Program-made: the position numbers and the translations under genes
Part shown: positions 1-10,276 of the stretch, piece after piece
How the letters are laid out: each line of letters starts with the position of its first letter
Numbering within the stretch: the first letter of the stretch is position 1
Origin: Pyropia yezoensis
Lineage: Eukaryota; Rhodophyta; Bangiophyceae; Bangiales; Bangiaceae
Assembly: GCA_009829735.1 (NCBI GenBank)
Contig: CM020620.1
Location: forward strand, 3,526,299-3,590,298
Direction of reading: 5' to 3'
DNA length: 64,000 nt
Notes under the pieces: model-generated
Database searches by the model: none
What the model saw: only the letters and a program-made list of their open reading frames with translations
What the model was told of the DNA's origin: nothing

Positions 1-848
1 GTAGAAACATCCAGCTTGCTAGGGTCCATGCGGCCGCCGCGGCGGCCCGCTTCAGACTTCGCTCAAACGCACTCTGCTTCGTGGCCTGGGACCTCCTGCC
101 CGTGTCGCAGTCCGCGTCGCCGGTGCACGCCGCGGTCGCGGCTGTGAGAGTGGCCGCCGCTTGCGCTGGCGCACGTTGCCGGCATCCCCGTCGCTGTCTG
201 TGCCATTGTCGCCTCCAGGGAAAAGCGTCAACGCCGCATCCGCAACACGCGCTGTGACAGGCACGCCAGAGCGCGCTACTTCGTCGCTCGTCCCGCGCAG
301 ATCCGCACCGGCTGCGTCCGCGGGTCAACCTCTCCAAAGCCCTCGCGGCCGCTCCTGGTACGCGGACTCAGCGTTGTCTGCCGGTTCCTGCTCGGCGGGA
401 GCGGCCGGCACAACGGCGGCCGCGCCTTGATCGTAAAAGGCTGCTACATCAGCAACCGCTTCCAGCTCCATGCGGGCGGTCGGCACAAAAGCGGCCGCCG
501 TCCCCCGCGGCCACCACGTCAGCAGCCCCATAGCCGTTGCTCGTGCACCTGCGCGCCCCATCGGTATTTCCCGCGCGGCCGGTGCGCAGTGTGGCATCCA
601 TCCCCACCTCGTCGTCCGTCTCCAAGCAAAAAACTGCTGGTGCGGCGCAGACTTCCGCAGTGGACGTCGCCGGCGCGGTGCGCGGCAGCGCAGGGGGAGA
701 CGCGCAGGGAGACGCAGACGGGGATTGCGCCTCGTCCATAAAAGCACCACCCCCCGGTGCAGTATGCCCCAGACCGCCACTGGCACCGTCAGAATCAGCG
801 CGTGCGGCAGGGAGCGCCTGGGCGTCGGGGCGCCGGCAGATCAGGCAT
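1..848 (-). other. Left flank of E1; 3' end of the split SANT-like gene
   Basis: This stretch was joined to position 10927 onward before E1 inserted; the shared GGCAT at 844-848 and 10922-10926 shows it. The reading frame of the SANT-like gene crosses the junction and stops at a TGA at 795-797. The rest (1-794) is GC-rich with several overlapping open frames on both strands. None shows a recognisable domain, so I call no further gene here. Confidence 0.5.
844..848. repeat. Target-site duplication of E1, left copy (GGCAT)
   Basis: Five bases directly outside the left LTR are repeated exactly at 10922-10926 directly outside the right LTR. A 5-bp duplication is typical of Ty3/gypsy integration. 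Confidence 0.9.
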
Positions 849-1491
849 TGTAGCGTAATGGAACCCAGATTCCCGGACCCAGAAACCACAACCACACACT
901 CAGAGACCACAGTCCGAAGCCCAGGAAGGAACAGGTAAGAGCCCTTGCTGATCCACTCGCCCGCCACGATAAGAGGCAAAGGTAAACAGGACAAAAGCCC
1001 GAGGGAGAAGGAACCCAAAGTACTGTTGATTTTACAAGATGGCCCCGGGGAGAACCCCGGAGCACCCCTCAAGAAACCTCCCCCCTGGCCCCTCCAGGGG
1101 CCCTGAGCGAGGCCCCCAGAGGCGCCCCCAGCGGGCCAAGTGCCAGCAAGGCACCGGCCGCTCACCGGGCCAACACAAAAAAGCAAGCGAAATCCCCCCA
1201 CACACAAATGTCAATCCCCCAAAAAAAAACCCAGTGGGAAAAAGGGGAAAGACACGAAATCACGCAAGGAAAACAAATGCGAAAAATCAAACAAATAACC
1301 CGAAGGTCAGTATGCCCCAACCCGGCAAGTCCACCGCTCCGGGTGACCAATCAGGGCACCGGGCGTGTCGCCACTGCCCCGGGCCACCGATGCAGGGATC
1401 CTCGGCCAGCGCGTGGTTCCACGTAACGCTGCCAGCCGGGTCCCAAGTCAGTCTCCCGGGTTCCAACGGTCCCAGGGCTCAGAACGCCACA
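849..1491 (-). repeat. E1 3' LTR
   Basis: It begins TGTAGCG and ends CGCCACA on the plus strand, giving the TG...CA ends expected of an LTR. It matches 10277-10921 almost base for base. The visible differences are short indels in runs of A, C or G. Confidence 0.93.
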
Positions 1492-1502
1492 TGGCCCCCT
1501 CA
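1492..1502 (-). other. E1 polypurine tract
   Basis: Read on the minus strand this is TGAGGGGGCCA directly before the 3' LTR. That is the position and composition expected of the plus-strand primer of an LTR retrotransposon. Confidence 0.6.
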
Positions 1503-2231
1503 CTAGGGCCGAGCGTCCCGCCGGCCACCAAGGAAACCGAGGAAAGGGACTGGGGAACGTCTGACAGGGTTACAACAGGGCCACAACGAAAGGGTTGTGG
1601 GGCCAGTGTCTGTCAACAGGGGCCCCCCGACAAGTGTCTCGTGCCAGGGGAACCCGTTCAGACTGGCCAGGCGGGTACAGGAGAGGTGCAGGCCACGCGC
1701 AGGGGAACCAAAGGGGGTGTGGCGCAGCCCGCGCCGGCCGCCCACCTGCGTTCCTCCTCCCCGTCGCCTCCCCATGTGGCGCCGTACGCCAGGGGGGGTG
1801 ACGAGGTGTAGGGGCACAGGCGGGGGCCAGCGGAACGTGGGCGCAGCCCTGGTACCATTTGGAACGCAGGGGGCCAGTGGATAAGAGCACCCTCACGGGT
1901 TCCCTCGTCCCCAGCACCCGGGTCCCATTGTACCATCGTCCCCGCGGCGCTTCCCGTGGTCACCTCGTTCTCCCCCGTTTCCTCGTTCCCCTTCTCCGTC
2001 TCCGTGCCCCCGTACCCCATCACCCGTACCCCCACGTTCCCCTCCACCCTGGCCCCTATGGTTACCGGCAGCGCCGCGGCGGGTTCGCCTGCTGGCGCGG
2101 GCCCTGGGGCCCCTGAGCGACAAGGTGACCGAGCCGGGCAAGGTGTACCCGCTCCTGGGTCCGGGGTACCAGCTGGGCAAGGTGTACGCGATGCTCAAGG
2201 TGGCCCCTTACTGGGCCCAGACGTTCTCCCA

Positions 2232-3799
2232 ATGGATCAAGAGGAAACCGGGGCGGGCCAGTCGTACGCGGCCATAGTTGGCGTGGTTCCTGAGGACTTC
2301 GGATCCGAGACGGTTACGGCGTGGCGTCGGGAGGAGGCGCGAGGTTGGGTTACTGGTACCCGGGCCCATGGGATCCTTCGAGCCGTGGACGGGAGCTCCG
2401 GGTAACTCGTTTCGCAAGCAGATGGCGGTAATGCCGGATGCTCGGATCCCTGTCCTTGCGGACCGTTCCCTGTCGATCACGGTTGTACGGCACGCGGACG
2501 AGGTCGGGTACGTCGAACGGTTCAAGACGGTCCGCACGGAACTCCTCCAAGGGCCCCTACCTGCCGCACCTTCACCCTGTTACCTGATCGGGTCTCCCCC
2601 GTACCTGAACCGTCCCGGGTACCAAGTGACCCTACCTAGCCTGGTGTTCAGTCGGCACCATCGTGACAATAGTCGGTTCCTGGTCGGGTGGCATCAACAA
2701 GAGTTCCCCAGTTGTTCCGCGACTACCCGTGGGCTCCATTACGTTCGGGTTCCGCACTGGTTCGAGAACGTGGAACTACCATACGGGGCCCTTGTGGAAC
2801 TTCCTGCGGTCCAGTGTTACTTCACGGAACTTCTTCGTTCGTCGGACGCGTTCGCCTGGTACGTGTTTCGAACGGAATGGGCTACCAACTGTGCTGTGTA
2901 CCTGCTTGAGTTCGCCCGTCGGGAAGGTTACCTGGGCCTCTTCTCTCGGCCCCTGCGTACGTGGATCCAGCGTGTCGGTACCCGTACCATCTGTCAGGGG
3001 TCCCGGTGGCGTGGACGAGGCCGCCGTGCGGGACCTGGACGCCCTTCTGACCCTTAGTGACCAAGTGGTTTCCGCCGCGGGGCTCCGTGCGCGTCTCCTC
3101 GCTTCCGGGAAACGTCGCAAGGATCGCGGTTCCTTCGTTCGGGTTCGGTTCGAGAGTCGGGACGGGGTATGGGCGGCCCTGGTAGACGAAGACCTGGCCC
3201 CACTGGACCTACCGTACTCATCGGACGTACTGGAAGGGCGTGAGATCCTCAGGGCCCAGGACGAAAACGCTGATCAGTCGGACGAGGTGGTTCCCGCAGG
3301 TCCCTCTGGGTTCCCGGGCGCTCGGTCATCGGGGTCAGCTGGTCATCGTTCCAACCCTCCCGGGGGTCGTACCGTGTACGTGGCTAACCTTCTGGACCAT
3401 GGGGACGTGCCCGACGCGGAACTTATGGACCTGGAGGGAAACCTGACTACCACGGCGGTTCTTGGGCTACGCAGTTTCTTTGGGGGTCCCGCGGACCTCC
3501 TTGCGAACGCTCATGTCGGGCCCCTGTTGTCGGCTTCCCTTCACGCGACTGTTAACCTTGGGGCCCGTGTAGCCGAGTGGACTTGTGCTGAAGGGGGCTC
3601 CAGTAACTCAGACTACAAAGGGCTATTGAACCTGGTTGACCGTAACGGGATCCGTGGGGACCTTGGTACCGAGTTGGGTAACGCCGAGGGCCGCGCGACC
3701 GTGCCTGGACGGGACCCAGGATGTTCTCGTGTCCGTGGTCGAGACGACATGGACGAGGAAGAGTCTTCTCGTCCCGACAGTCGTTTCCGTAGGTACTAG
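2232..3799 (+). pseudogene. E1 antisense ORF, broken by two frame changes
   Basis: This ORF runs opposite to gag and pol, between the pol 3' end and the 3' LTR. It starts at an ATG in AATGG context (MDQEETGAGQ) and ends at a TAG at 3797-3799. It is coherent only if the frame moves once near 2400 and once near 2965-3000, so I treat it as decayed. The middle part resembles the intact antisense protein of E3: both have PPYL, then a segment ending EFP, then W followed by VE[LV]PYG. Both then have a hydrophobic Leu/Trp-rich stretch, and later FV.V with DG and PY (YSSDV in E1, YAPGV in E3). The C-terminal third also has an Ala/Leu-rich helical stretch like that of E3. No known family was recognised. 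Its function is unknown. Confidence 0.65.
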
Positions 3800-4120
3800 G
3801 TTAGCGAGGGTATGAGGGTTCTGTGTGCGTGTTCCATGTGTTGACCCTACGTCTTGTTGCTTGGAGAGTCATAAAATTTCCACTGCTTCTTGTCATCCTC
3901 TTTGTAGTCCTGCTCCCTTCCAGTAAACCCCCCTTTCTTGTAATCCCTGGATGGGAGGTGAGAGTAATGGGGAAAAGGGGGAAAGAGTCAACCCAAGGTT
4001 AACCAGAAACAGATTTCCAAGTAGCCCTCCTTTCAAAAGGAAAAACAATCTTTGCAGGAACTAAATGTTGCCCTTGGTGTCCCGAGTCGAACCACCAACC
4101 TGCCCACCTACTCGGGTGTT
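3800..4120. other. E1 spacer between convergent antisense ORF and pol
   Basis: This 321-base stretch is richer in A and T than the flanking ORFs and contains stops in all frames. It separates the 3' ends of the antisense ORF and pol. It could hold the polyadenylation signals of both transcripts, but I see no clear one. Confidence 0.4.
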
Positions 4121-4591
4121 TCAACCAGCACTTGGTCTCGGGGAACCGGCTGACCAGGTCAAGGGTGCGGGTCCAGGGTTAGCAAGGGGACGCATGTCTG
4201 CACCCGGTTCAAGGTTCCAGGGCCACACAGCATAGATAGCCTTGAACGGTTCCAGTAGTACGATGGCCTCCTCCTCCCGCAGTGGAGGTTCGGTCCCAAC
4301 GCGTTCACAGTACTGGATAACCTTGGCCCTGTCGAACTTGTGGTAAGGTTCCCAGGTATCCTCGGACTAGGCGTAACCCCACCAGCGTACCAAGAGCCAA
4401 AGGTTTTCTTCCTGGTCCCTGTCGTGCCCCAAGAAACGTTCCCAAACAAAAGGGGTGCCAGAGTCCTCGTGGTCCAGGGGTACAAACCGGTTCCTGCGGA
4501 CCATGTAACATGGACGTGGAATCCGTCTGGCCAGAGGGTGTGGGTGCACGGGCCACATGGTCACTACTGACCCGGTCACGGATCCCTTCAA
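4121..4591 (-). pseudogene. E1 chromodomain-like C-terminus of pol, out of frame and with a TAG
   Basis: After the integrase the coding signal moves to another minus-strand frame somewhere around 4480-4560. In that frame the sequence has the chromodomain pattern LVRWWGYA followed shortly by SEDTWEP and a helical tail, which is what chromovirus integrases carry. A TAG at 4367-4369 falls between the two motifs. The frame then stays open to a TGA at 4121-4123. Chromodomains on integrases are known to steer insertion by binding modified histones. Here the domain is present but cannot be made without both a frame change and stop readthrough. Confidence 0.7.
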
Positions 4592-6164
4592 CTAGTACCG
4601 TGAACGTGTGCCCATCCCGGTCCACGATCCGATACGGACCCTTGACCCTCTGGTCCAGTTTCTTCCGACTATCGTCGTTGGTAACCACGTACACCCAGTC
4701 TCCCACGCGAAGGGTCTCGTTCACAGGCGTAACCTGTTTATCGTAACCCCGCTTGTACCGACGCTGGGCCAGGTCAAGGTTCTTGCGTAGCGTAAAAGCT
4801 AGGTTCCTTAGGTGGGCCCGTCTCATCTTGCGTACCTGGCGTGCGTTGCCACTGAACTCCTTGGGATACGGGGACCCTGGGAGCCGGTCCAGTGCAAAGG
4901 TACGCACGCGTTCAGGGATAACGAACTCAAACGGGGCCACGCCGGTACTCTGTTGTGGCCTGGTATTGTACGCCACGGTAAGCACGGAAACCAATTCGTC
5001 CCACTGGTCCTGATGGTCCTCAATGTACGTACGTAACTGGGCCACGATAGTACGGTTAAAGCGTTCCACTTGTCCCTGGGTCTGCGGATGGTACGTGGTA
5101 GACGTTACATGTTTGATCCCAAGCATACTGCAGACGCCACGGAAGTGCGTGGACGCCAGCTGGGGCCCGTTGTCAGTCAGTAACGTTTCCGGGGGCCCGT
5201 AAGAAGCGACCCACGTATCCAAAAAGGCCGAGGCCACCACTTCCGCGTCCTGACTGCTAATGGGTACCACTCTGGTCAGCTTGGTAAACCTGTCCACGAT
5301 AATCAAAAGGTACTTGTTCCCGTTCACTGTCTTAGGCAAGGGTCCCAACAGGTCAAGGCAAACGTCCTTAAAGGGATCCGTTGCGGGGAACAGCTTCAAC
5401 GGATTGGTACGTCGCCTTCCTTGAACCTTGCCCTTTGAACAAGCGGTACAGTTGGTAACAAAAGCGTGCACATCGGCCACCATAGTTTCCCAGTAGAACG
5501 TTCGTCTCATAGAGGTATGCATCTTGTGAATCCCTGGGTGTCCCGCGTGGCCTGGTTCATGTTCCAAAGTCAGTACCTCCTGCTGTAGTTCCTTGGGGAC
5601 CACTATCTGAACGGCTCGGTCCAGAGGAGCCAGTCGTACAAGTAACCCTTCAGGTGTTTCCCCGAACCGCGAGTTAGCGTTCCGGTTCATATCTTCCTGA
5701 AGTTCCTTGCAACGCTTATCGTTCCCCTGAGCCTTGAGGATCCTGTCAATCGACAGCGGTGGGTACCTCTTGTGTGTCTTGAAGCTCGGGCGGACCCATC
5801 CGGTAACGAAGTTGGCCATGGTTAACAGGGAAGGTATCTCCTCAGGTATAGGTCCTCGGTCGTGTCCCGTAGCTTCTAGCCATGACATAAAGTCTGCAGC
5901 ATGGTGGTGTTGACCAGGACGGGACTCAACGGTATAATGGTACTCAGCTAACCGGAGTCGCCAACGAGCCAAACGTCCATGGGCTCCGTCCATGTGTAAC
6001 ATCCACTTCAAAGCGGTGTGGTCCGTACGTACAACGAAGCGTGTCCCCTCTAGGTACGGTCGTAACAAAAAGAGAGCCCAGACAACAGCGAGGCACTCGC
6101 GTTCTGTGGTACTATAGTTCCGTTCCGCTTGTGTCAGGACCCTGCTCCAGTAACCCACGGGCTT
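4305..6164 (-). CDS. E1 RNase H (3' part) and integrase
   Basis: This continues the protease-RT frame after the TAG at 6165-6167. It begins in RNase H (ERNYSTTEREC, then RTDHTALKWML). The integrase zinc-binding region follows, with EHEPGHAGH and CTACSKGK. The catalytic core has VCLDLLGPL, LLTDNGPQL and HPQTQGQVERFN, carrying the D, D and E of the DDE triad. The frame is open for about 620 codons to a stop at 4305. Its last 80 or so residues are probably out-of-frame translation, because the chromodomain pattern lies in another frame. All core catalytic residues I can check are present. It would need readthrough of the TAG to be made as part of pol. Confidence 0.88.
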   Translation of the reverse strand, partial: KPVGYWSRVLTQAERNYSTTERECLAVVWALFLLRPYLEGTRFVVRTDHTALKWMLHMDGAHGRLARWRLRLAEYHYTVESRPGQHHHAADFMSWLEATGHDRGPIPEEIPSLLTMANFVTGWVRPSFKTHKRYPPLSIDRILKAQGNDKRCKELQEDMNRNANSRFGETPEGLLVRLAPLDRAVQIVVPKELQQEVLTLEHEPGHAGHPGIHKMHTSMRRTFYWETMVADVHAFVTNCTACSKGKVQGRRRTNPLKLFPATDPFKDVCLDLLGPLPKTVNGNKYLLIIVDRFTKLTRVVPISSQDAEVVASAFLDTWVASYGPPETLLTDNGPQLASTHFRGVCSMLGIKHVTSTTYHPQTQGQVERFNRTIVAQLRTYIEDHQDQWDELVSVLTVAYNTRPQQSTGVAPFEFVIPERVRTFALDRLPGSPYPKEFSGNARQVRKMRRAHLRNLAFTLRKNLDLAQRRYKRGYDKQVTPVNETLRVGDWVYVVTNDDSRKKLDQRVKGPYRIVDRDGHTFTVLVEGIRDRVSSDHVARAPTPSGQTDSTSMLHGPQEPVCTPGPRGLWHPFCLGTFLGARQGPGRKPLALGTLVGLRLVRGYLGTLPQVRQGQGYPVL

Positions 6165-8441
6165 CTAGGCCCCGTCCTCTTGTTCCTGTAGCAAAACGCA
6201 ACCAATCTGGGCAGCGCTCGCATCGGTATCCACAATAAACTGGCCCGAGCGTCGCGGAAGCGCCAGGATCGGTGTGTGGGTCAGACGGTACTTCAGTTCC
6301 TCAAACGCGTCCGTCTGAGCCGGAGTAAAAGGAGGCAGAGGGTCGGGTACCTTGGTACTTTTCATAGCCAACAGAGGGCGGGCAACCTGAGCATAGTCCT
6401 GAACAAAGCGACGGTAAACGTTACACATTCCCAGGAAACTGCGTAGGTCCTTCTTGGTTCTCGGTGTCTTGGCTTCCCGTAGCCCGACTAGGTTCTTCTC
6501 GTTCACGCGGAGCTGGCCCTTGCCGACGATATGGCCAAGGTACTCAACCTCGTCATGGAACAAAAAGCACTTGCTGGCCTTCAGGGAAACACCGGCCTTA
6601 GCGAGTAGCCCAAAGATCTCTTCCAGGTGCTCCAGGTGTTCCGTAGGGTTCTTAGAGAAAACATTAATGTCGTCCAGGTACACGAGGCACGTCTTCCACT
6701 TAACCCCGGACAGGATCATGTCAATGGCCCGTTGAAACGTAGCCGGAGCGTTTGTAAGATCAAAGGGGAGCCTGATGTACCGAAAGGTTCCTTCGTGACA
6801 CGTGAACGTCGTCTTATCCTGGTCCTCGGCAGCAACAGGGATCTGCCAGTAACCACAGTTCGCGTCCAGCATCGAAAATACGGTAGCCTCTCCCAGAAAG
6901 TTGATACAGTCGTCCATCCTTGGTAACGGGTACGTGTCCTTAACCGTCACATCGTTCAGTCTGCGGTAGTCAACACAGAACCGGGGGGTACCACCGGGCT
7001 TGGGGACCAAGACGACCGGGAACGACCACTCAGCCTGAGACGGCTCAATGACCCCGAGCTTGGTCTGCTTTTCCACTTGTTCCTTGTTCAGGTCCCGATG
7101 ATGGAGCCCGGTACGGTACGGTTGGGAACGAATAGGCTTGGCCCCGTCCTTCAAAGTGATCCGGTGGGGTGTTACGTCAATACGTCCCAGTTGTCCGTCC
7201 CACAGACCCTTATAGCGTTCCAAAAGTTCACGTACAGCCTGGTGCAGTTCAGGCGGGATCAGCTCGTACGCCACCTTGAGCATCTTGACCAGGGTTCCGT
7301 CTGACGTCTTGCCCTTTGTATCCGGCTCGGGTACCGTGGTTCCATCGGATCCCTCAGGGGTCTCGCCCTCCGGTGACCACGCTTGCCCCGACGTGTTCCC
7401 TTGCTCTGTTCCCAGCGTAACAATAGGGTCGGCCCCCTCACTAGGGGCCGGCAAGTAACCAGTGGGGACCTCGAGCACGGGTCCGTCGTACGGGATAGCG
7501 AGGCCTACGGCGAAGTTCTCGGGCAAGTTGACCGCCCGGTTCGAGATGTTCATGATGTGGATCCAGAAGTTCCGCCGGGTCCGTACGTTAGCCAGGGCGT
7601 TAGGCAGACGGAGCCCTTTCTTAGACATCTTGTGCGGTCGTTCATATAGTAAACAACGTCCGTTCGTTCCGCACTTGACGTAGACCGCTTGGAGGGATGG
7701 GGGTGCCAAAGTTACACCCATGGAGAGGTACAGGGCAGAAGGATCTCGGCGTACAGGGTTACCCTTCACAGGAAAAGCGTTCTGGGTCTTTCCGTCCCAC
7801 GTTCTCTTGGCGTAGGTCAGGAAACCCAGGTTCCAGAGCACAGACTCTGTTCCAGGGTAGATCGCCTTAACGTGTTCCTTATGAAAGTCCATCCCGAGGA
7901 TCAACGGTACCGAGAGGGCCCTGACCACGAGGAACTCGAACTCCATCGGCTTCCCGTTCACGATCACCGATAGTTCCACGATCCCACGGGCCCGTAACAA
8001 CTGACCAGAGGCGTCACACACATGCGTCGACTTGGGAGTCCTTGACGCCAGTCGTCGCCACCCTTCAGGGAGGACATCCTCACGTACCACGCTTGGCCCT
8101 GCACCAGTGTCCAGAATAGCCGTAGTGTCCTTCGCTTCCTCCGTGTCCAGTCGAATCAAAGCGTTCAAAGCAAAGTTTCTCTTACGCAGTACAAGCAAGG
8201 TACCCTTGAACCAATAGGGCTTCTTCATTCCCATCCGACGTCGGAGCCCAGACTTGGATCGTCGTGCCAGAGAGGGCAAACAGGAACAAGGGTTTTTCAA
8301 AGTAATAGGAGACTCAGAACGTACAGGTATAACGGGGCCCTTAAAGATCTTGGAGAACCCCAACGCAGTTGCAAACGAGCAGGTACTATCCCGACGATGG
8401 GGAGGGGACCGTTTCGATCCGCCCCCCGTTACTGTTTTCCC
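6165..8441 (-). CDS. E1 protease, reverse transcriptase and start of RNase H
   Basis: The frame is open from the slippery site at the end of gag (8435-8441) to a TAG at 6165-6167. There is no good ATG near its start, so a -1 frameshift from gag is the likeliest way in. An aspartic protease motif ILDTGAGPSVV comes first. Reverse transcriptase follows with WSFPVVLVPKPGG, FCVDYRRLN and CLVYLDDINVFS, and then RNase H starts at FIVDTDASAAQIGCVL. The usually invariant LPFGL motif reads LPFDL, an unusual change at a conserved Gly. Together with the TAG in RNase H this suggests the copy is inactive. Such enzymes process the polyprotein and copy the element RNA into DNA in virus-like particles. Confidence 0.92.
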   Translation of the reverse strand, partial: GKTVTGGGSKRSPPHRRDSTCSFATALGFSKIFKGPVIPVRSESPITLKNPCSCLPSLARRSKSGLRRRMGMKKPYWFKGTLLVLRKRNFALNALIRLDTEEAKDTTAILDTGAGPSVVREDVLPEGWRRLASRTPKSTHVCDASGQLLRARGIVELSVIVNGKPMEFEFLVVRALSVPLILGMDFHKEHVKAIYPGTESVLWNLGFLTYAKRTWDGKTQNAFPVKGNPVRRDPSALYLSMGVTLAPPSLQAVYVKCGTNGRCLLYERPHKMSKKGLRLPNALANVRTRRNFWIHIMNISNRAVNLPENFAVGLAIPYDGPVLEVPTGYLPAPSEGADPIVTLGTEQGNTSGQAWSPEGETPEGSDGTTVPEPDTKGKTSDGTLVKMLKVAYELIPPELHQAVRELLERYKGLWDGQLGRIDVTPHRITLKDGAKPIRSQPYRTGLHHRDLNKEQVEKQTKLGVIEPSQAEWSFPVVLVPKPGGTPRFCVDYRRLNDVTVKDTYPLPRMDDCINFLGEATVFSMLDANCGYWQIPVAAEDQDKTTFTCHEGTFRYIRLPFDLTNAPATFQRAIDMILSGVKWKTCLVYLDDINVFSKNPTEHLEHLEEIFGLLAKAGVSLKASKCFLFHDEVEYLGHIVGKGQLRVNEKNLVGLREAKTPRTKKDLRSFLGMCNVYRRFVQDYAQVARPLLAMKSTKVPDPLPPFTPAQTDAFEELKYRLTHTPILALPRRSGQFIVDTDASAAQIGCVLLQEQEDGA

Positions 8442-10135
8442 GAGGGTCCCGGCTCCTGGGAACCGTCGTTCACTTGGTACCCTTGGTCCGCCTCGTCATC
8501 CGAGAGGTTTATCCCTTCACAAAGGGCCTGAACCATAGCAACCCGGATCTGACGATGGAACTGGCGGTCCGCGTTCGGCTTTACATCGGTACTCTGACTC
8601 CGTCCACGAGTGGCCGCAAGGAACGAGTCCCGGGCCTGGAGAACCGCTTTCCGTTGGACCTCAGACAACATGGAACATTGATGGGCCATGTGACCCGGTT
8701 CCCAACAAAGGTAACAACGGTACGGGCGTCGACTGTCCATGGTACGTACTCCCACGAACAGGGGCGTGGGTCCCTTGAACCCAAACACTTGACCCGACCC
8801 GTTCTTCTCAGTTTCCTTCTCGAGGGGGCCCTTCAGGATTGTAGAGGGGCCCATAGGATTAACAGCCATCAACGGGGACGAGTCCAACGAACGATTGGGC
8901 CTCGGTTCAGTGGGTCTGCGGACGGTTCCAGAGGGGCCAGCCTTGGTCACAGAGGACCCTCGGGCCATCTTGATAACCTCGGTAGCCGCCTTGTTCTTGC
9001 CCGCAGTAAACGTTACCAGCTGCTGGTACGTACGGTCAGGGATATTGTAAACAAATGCGTCCGTACGTAGGTACTCAGGGAGCCCTTGAATCAGCTGCTG
9101 TTTCATGGTACCTTCGGTGTGGATGTTCCCACATAGTTCCGTCAGACCCCGTAAGCGTACCGCAATGGCCTCGATCCCCTCACCTGGTTCTTCAGCGGCC
9201 CGACTGAACTTGTCCTGCGCCAGTGCCAACGCATGGGGTTCAGCGTACGTTTCAAGGAACCAGTTAACGGCCTCAGGGTAACTCGTGATCGACGCGCTAC
9301 CTGATGCGCTTGAGGAGTCCGGAAGGGCCCGAGTGTACCACAGTTCCGCGTCCCCAGACAGGAAATGAGGGATCGCGTACAGGGCCATGCCCTCGGAAAC
9401 CCCATTATCGTTACATGCCTTAACCAGTTTGCGGAGCCACGTGAACACCTTGAGGGCCTCTTTCCCAGAGAAAGTAGGGTACCCAGCAAAAGAGTGTTTC
9501 ATGTTACGAGCAACCCGTCCCATCTTACGTGCTTCTCGCGTTCCATTGGTCGATTTCTTGTTCCGTAGGCGATACGTACGAAAGTCCAGGACCCGAGCAA
9601 AACGATCATCGGAACACTTGATTACCTGGGGCTCGGTTCGTGGGTTCCGAATGGGTTCCAGGTCCTCCTCATCGAAGACGGATGAAAATGTGGTACCAGA
9701 GGAAGAAGAGGAAGAGGAGACACTCGAATGATGACGACGCCGGTGACGGCGGGAACGAGAACGATCGGAACGACTGGTATCACGGGACCCACCCTGGCCA
9801 GCAGGACTCTGGCTCAGGGCCTGGAAAACAGTAGCCAAAATCTCATCTCGAAAAGTTTCCAGTGTGGACACAATGTCCGGGGACCCAGCAACAGTAGCCG
9901 AAGGTGGAACTCGGGTCCCTGACTCGGAACCCGCGTTCCCACGTAAATCCTGACCCATTGTAACCCGGATCCCACCCGGGGGCGCTGTCCCCCGACGAGG
10001 AATCCCTGTCGGCCCGCCTCCACCACGGTTCGACGGACCCGAGGGACCGCCGCGGCCACGGCCAGCGGGAGTAACCATCGAAACGTCCGACGGCGCACCA
10101 CCGCCCCGACCACCCGAATGGACAGGGTCCGTCAT
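8429..10135 (-). CDS. E1 Gag with CCHC zinc knuckle
   Basis: The ATG at 10135 (MTDPVHSGGRGG) is the first in the frame and gives 568 residues. The N-terminus is Gly/Pro/Arg-rich, followed by a Ser/Arg-rich stretch and a retrotransposon capsid region (LRGLTELCGN, QGLPEYLRTD). Near residue 474 there is a CCHC knuckle, CYLCWEPGHMAHQC, which binds RNA. The C-terminus is acidic. The ORF ends at a TAA (8429-8431) just past a slippery heptamer, and pol is in the -1 frame. Gag forms the particle that packages the element RNA. The frame is intact. Confidence 0.9.
   Translation of the reverse strand: MTDPVHSGGRGGGAPSDVSMVTPAGRGRGGPSGPSNRGGGGPTGIPRRGTAPPGGIRVTMGQDLRGNAGSESGTRVPPSATVAGSPDIVSTLETFRDEILATVFQALSQSPAGQGGSRDTSRSDRSRSRRHRRRHHSSVSSSSSSSGTTFSSVFDEEDLEPIRNPRTEPQVIKCSDDRFARVLDFRTYRLRNKKSTNGTREARKMGRVARNMKHSFAGYPTFSGKEALKVFTWLRKLVKACNDNGVSEGMALYAIPHFLSGDAELWYTRALPDSSSASGSASITSYPEAVNWFLETYAEPHALALAQDKFSRAAEEPGEGIEAIAVRLRGLTELCGNIHTEGTMKQQLIQGLPEYLRTDAFVYNIPDRTYQQLVTFTAGKNKAATEVIKMARGSSVTKAGPSGTVRRPTEPRPNRSLDSSPLMAVNPMGPSTILKGPLEKETEKNGSGQVFGFKGPTPLFVGVRTMDSRRPYRCYLCWEPGHMAHQCSMLSEVQRKAVLQARDSFLAATRGRSQSTDVKPNADRQFHRQIRVAMVQALCEGINLSDDEADQGYQVNDGSQEPGPSGKQ
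8435..8441 (-). promoter_or_regulatory. Putative -1 ribosomal frameshift site of E1 (GGGAAAA)
   Basis: In the gag frame the minus strand reads TCG GGA AAA CAG TAA, so the heptamer G GGA AAA fits the X XXY YYZ rule. The pol frame is -1 relative to gag and is open through this site. Seven bases after the heptamer a G-rich run starts (CGGGGGGC). It can pair with a downstream CCCCTCCCC, giving a stem at the usual distance for a stimulator. Confidence 0.65.
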
Positions 10136-10251
10136 GTTGGCCGTGCGGCACTCGACCTGAACCAAACGATCTCGTTACCAGAAGCGGGAACCAAGGAACC
10201 AAACGCCACAGAAAAAGAAGAGGACTGTCCCGATATGGGAGAAGAGTGAAG

Positions 10252-10269
10252 CCCTCCCCTGCTGCTCCA
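10252..10269 (-). other. E1 primer-binding site
   Basis: Seven bases inside the 5' LTR the minus strand reads TGGAGCAGCAGGGGA, which should pair with a tRNA 3' end that finishes in CCA. The same 15 bases occur at the equivalent place in E2. The matching tRNA could not be named from memory; it is not the usual initiator-Met pattern. Confidence 0.65.
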
Positions 10270-10276
10270 CTATAAA

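Noticed and set aside
4080-4150. A tRNA-like B box (GGTTCGACTC on the minus strand) in E1
   Set aside because: The acceptor and T-stem arms do not pair into a cloverleaf, and it lies inside the element's 3' spacer.
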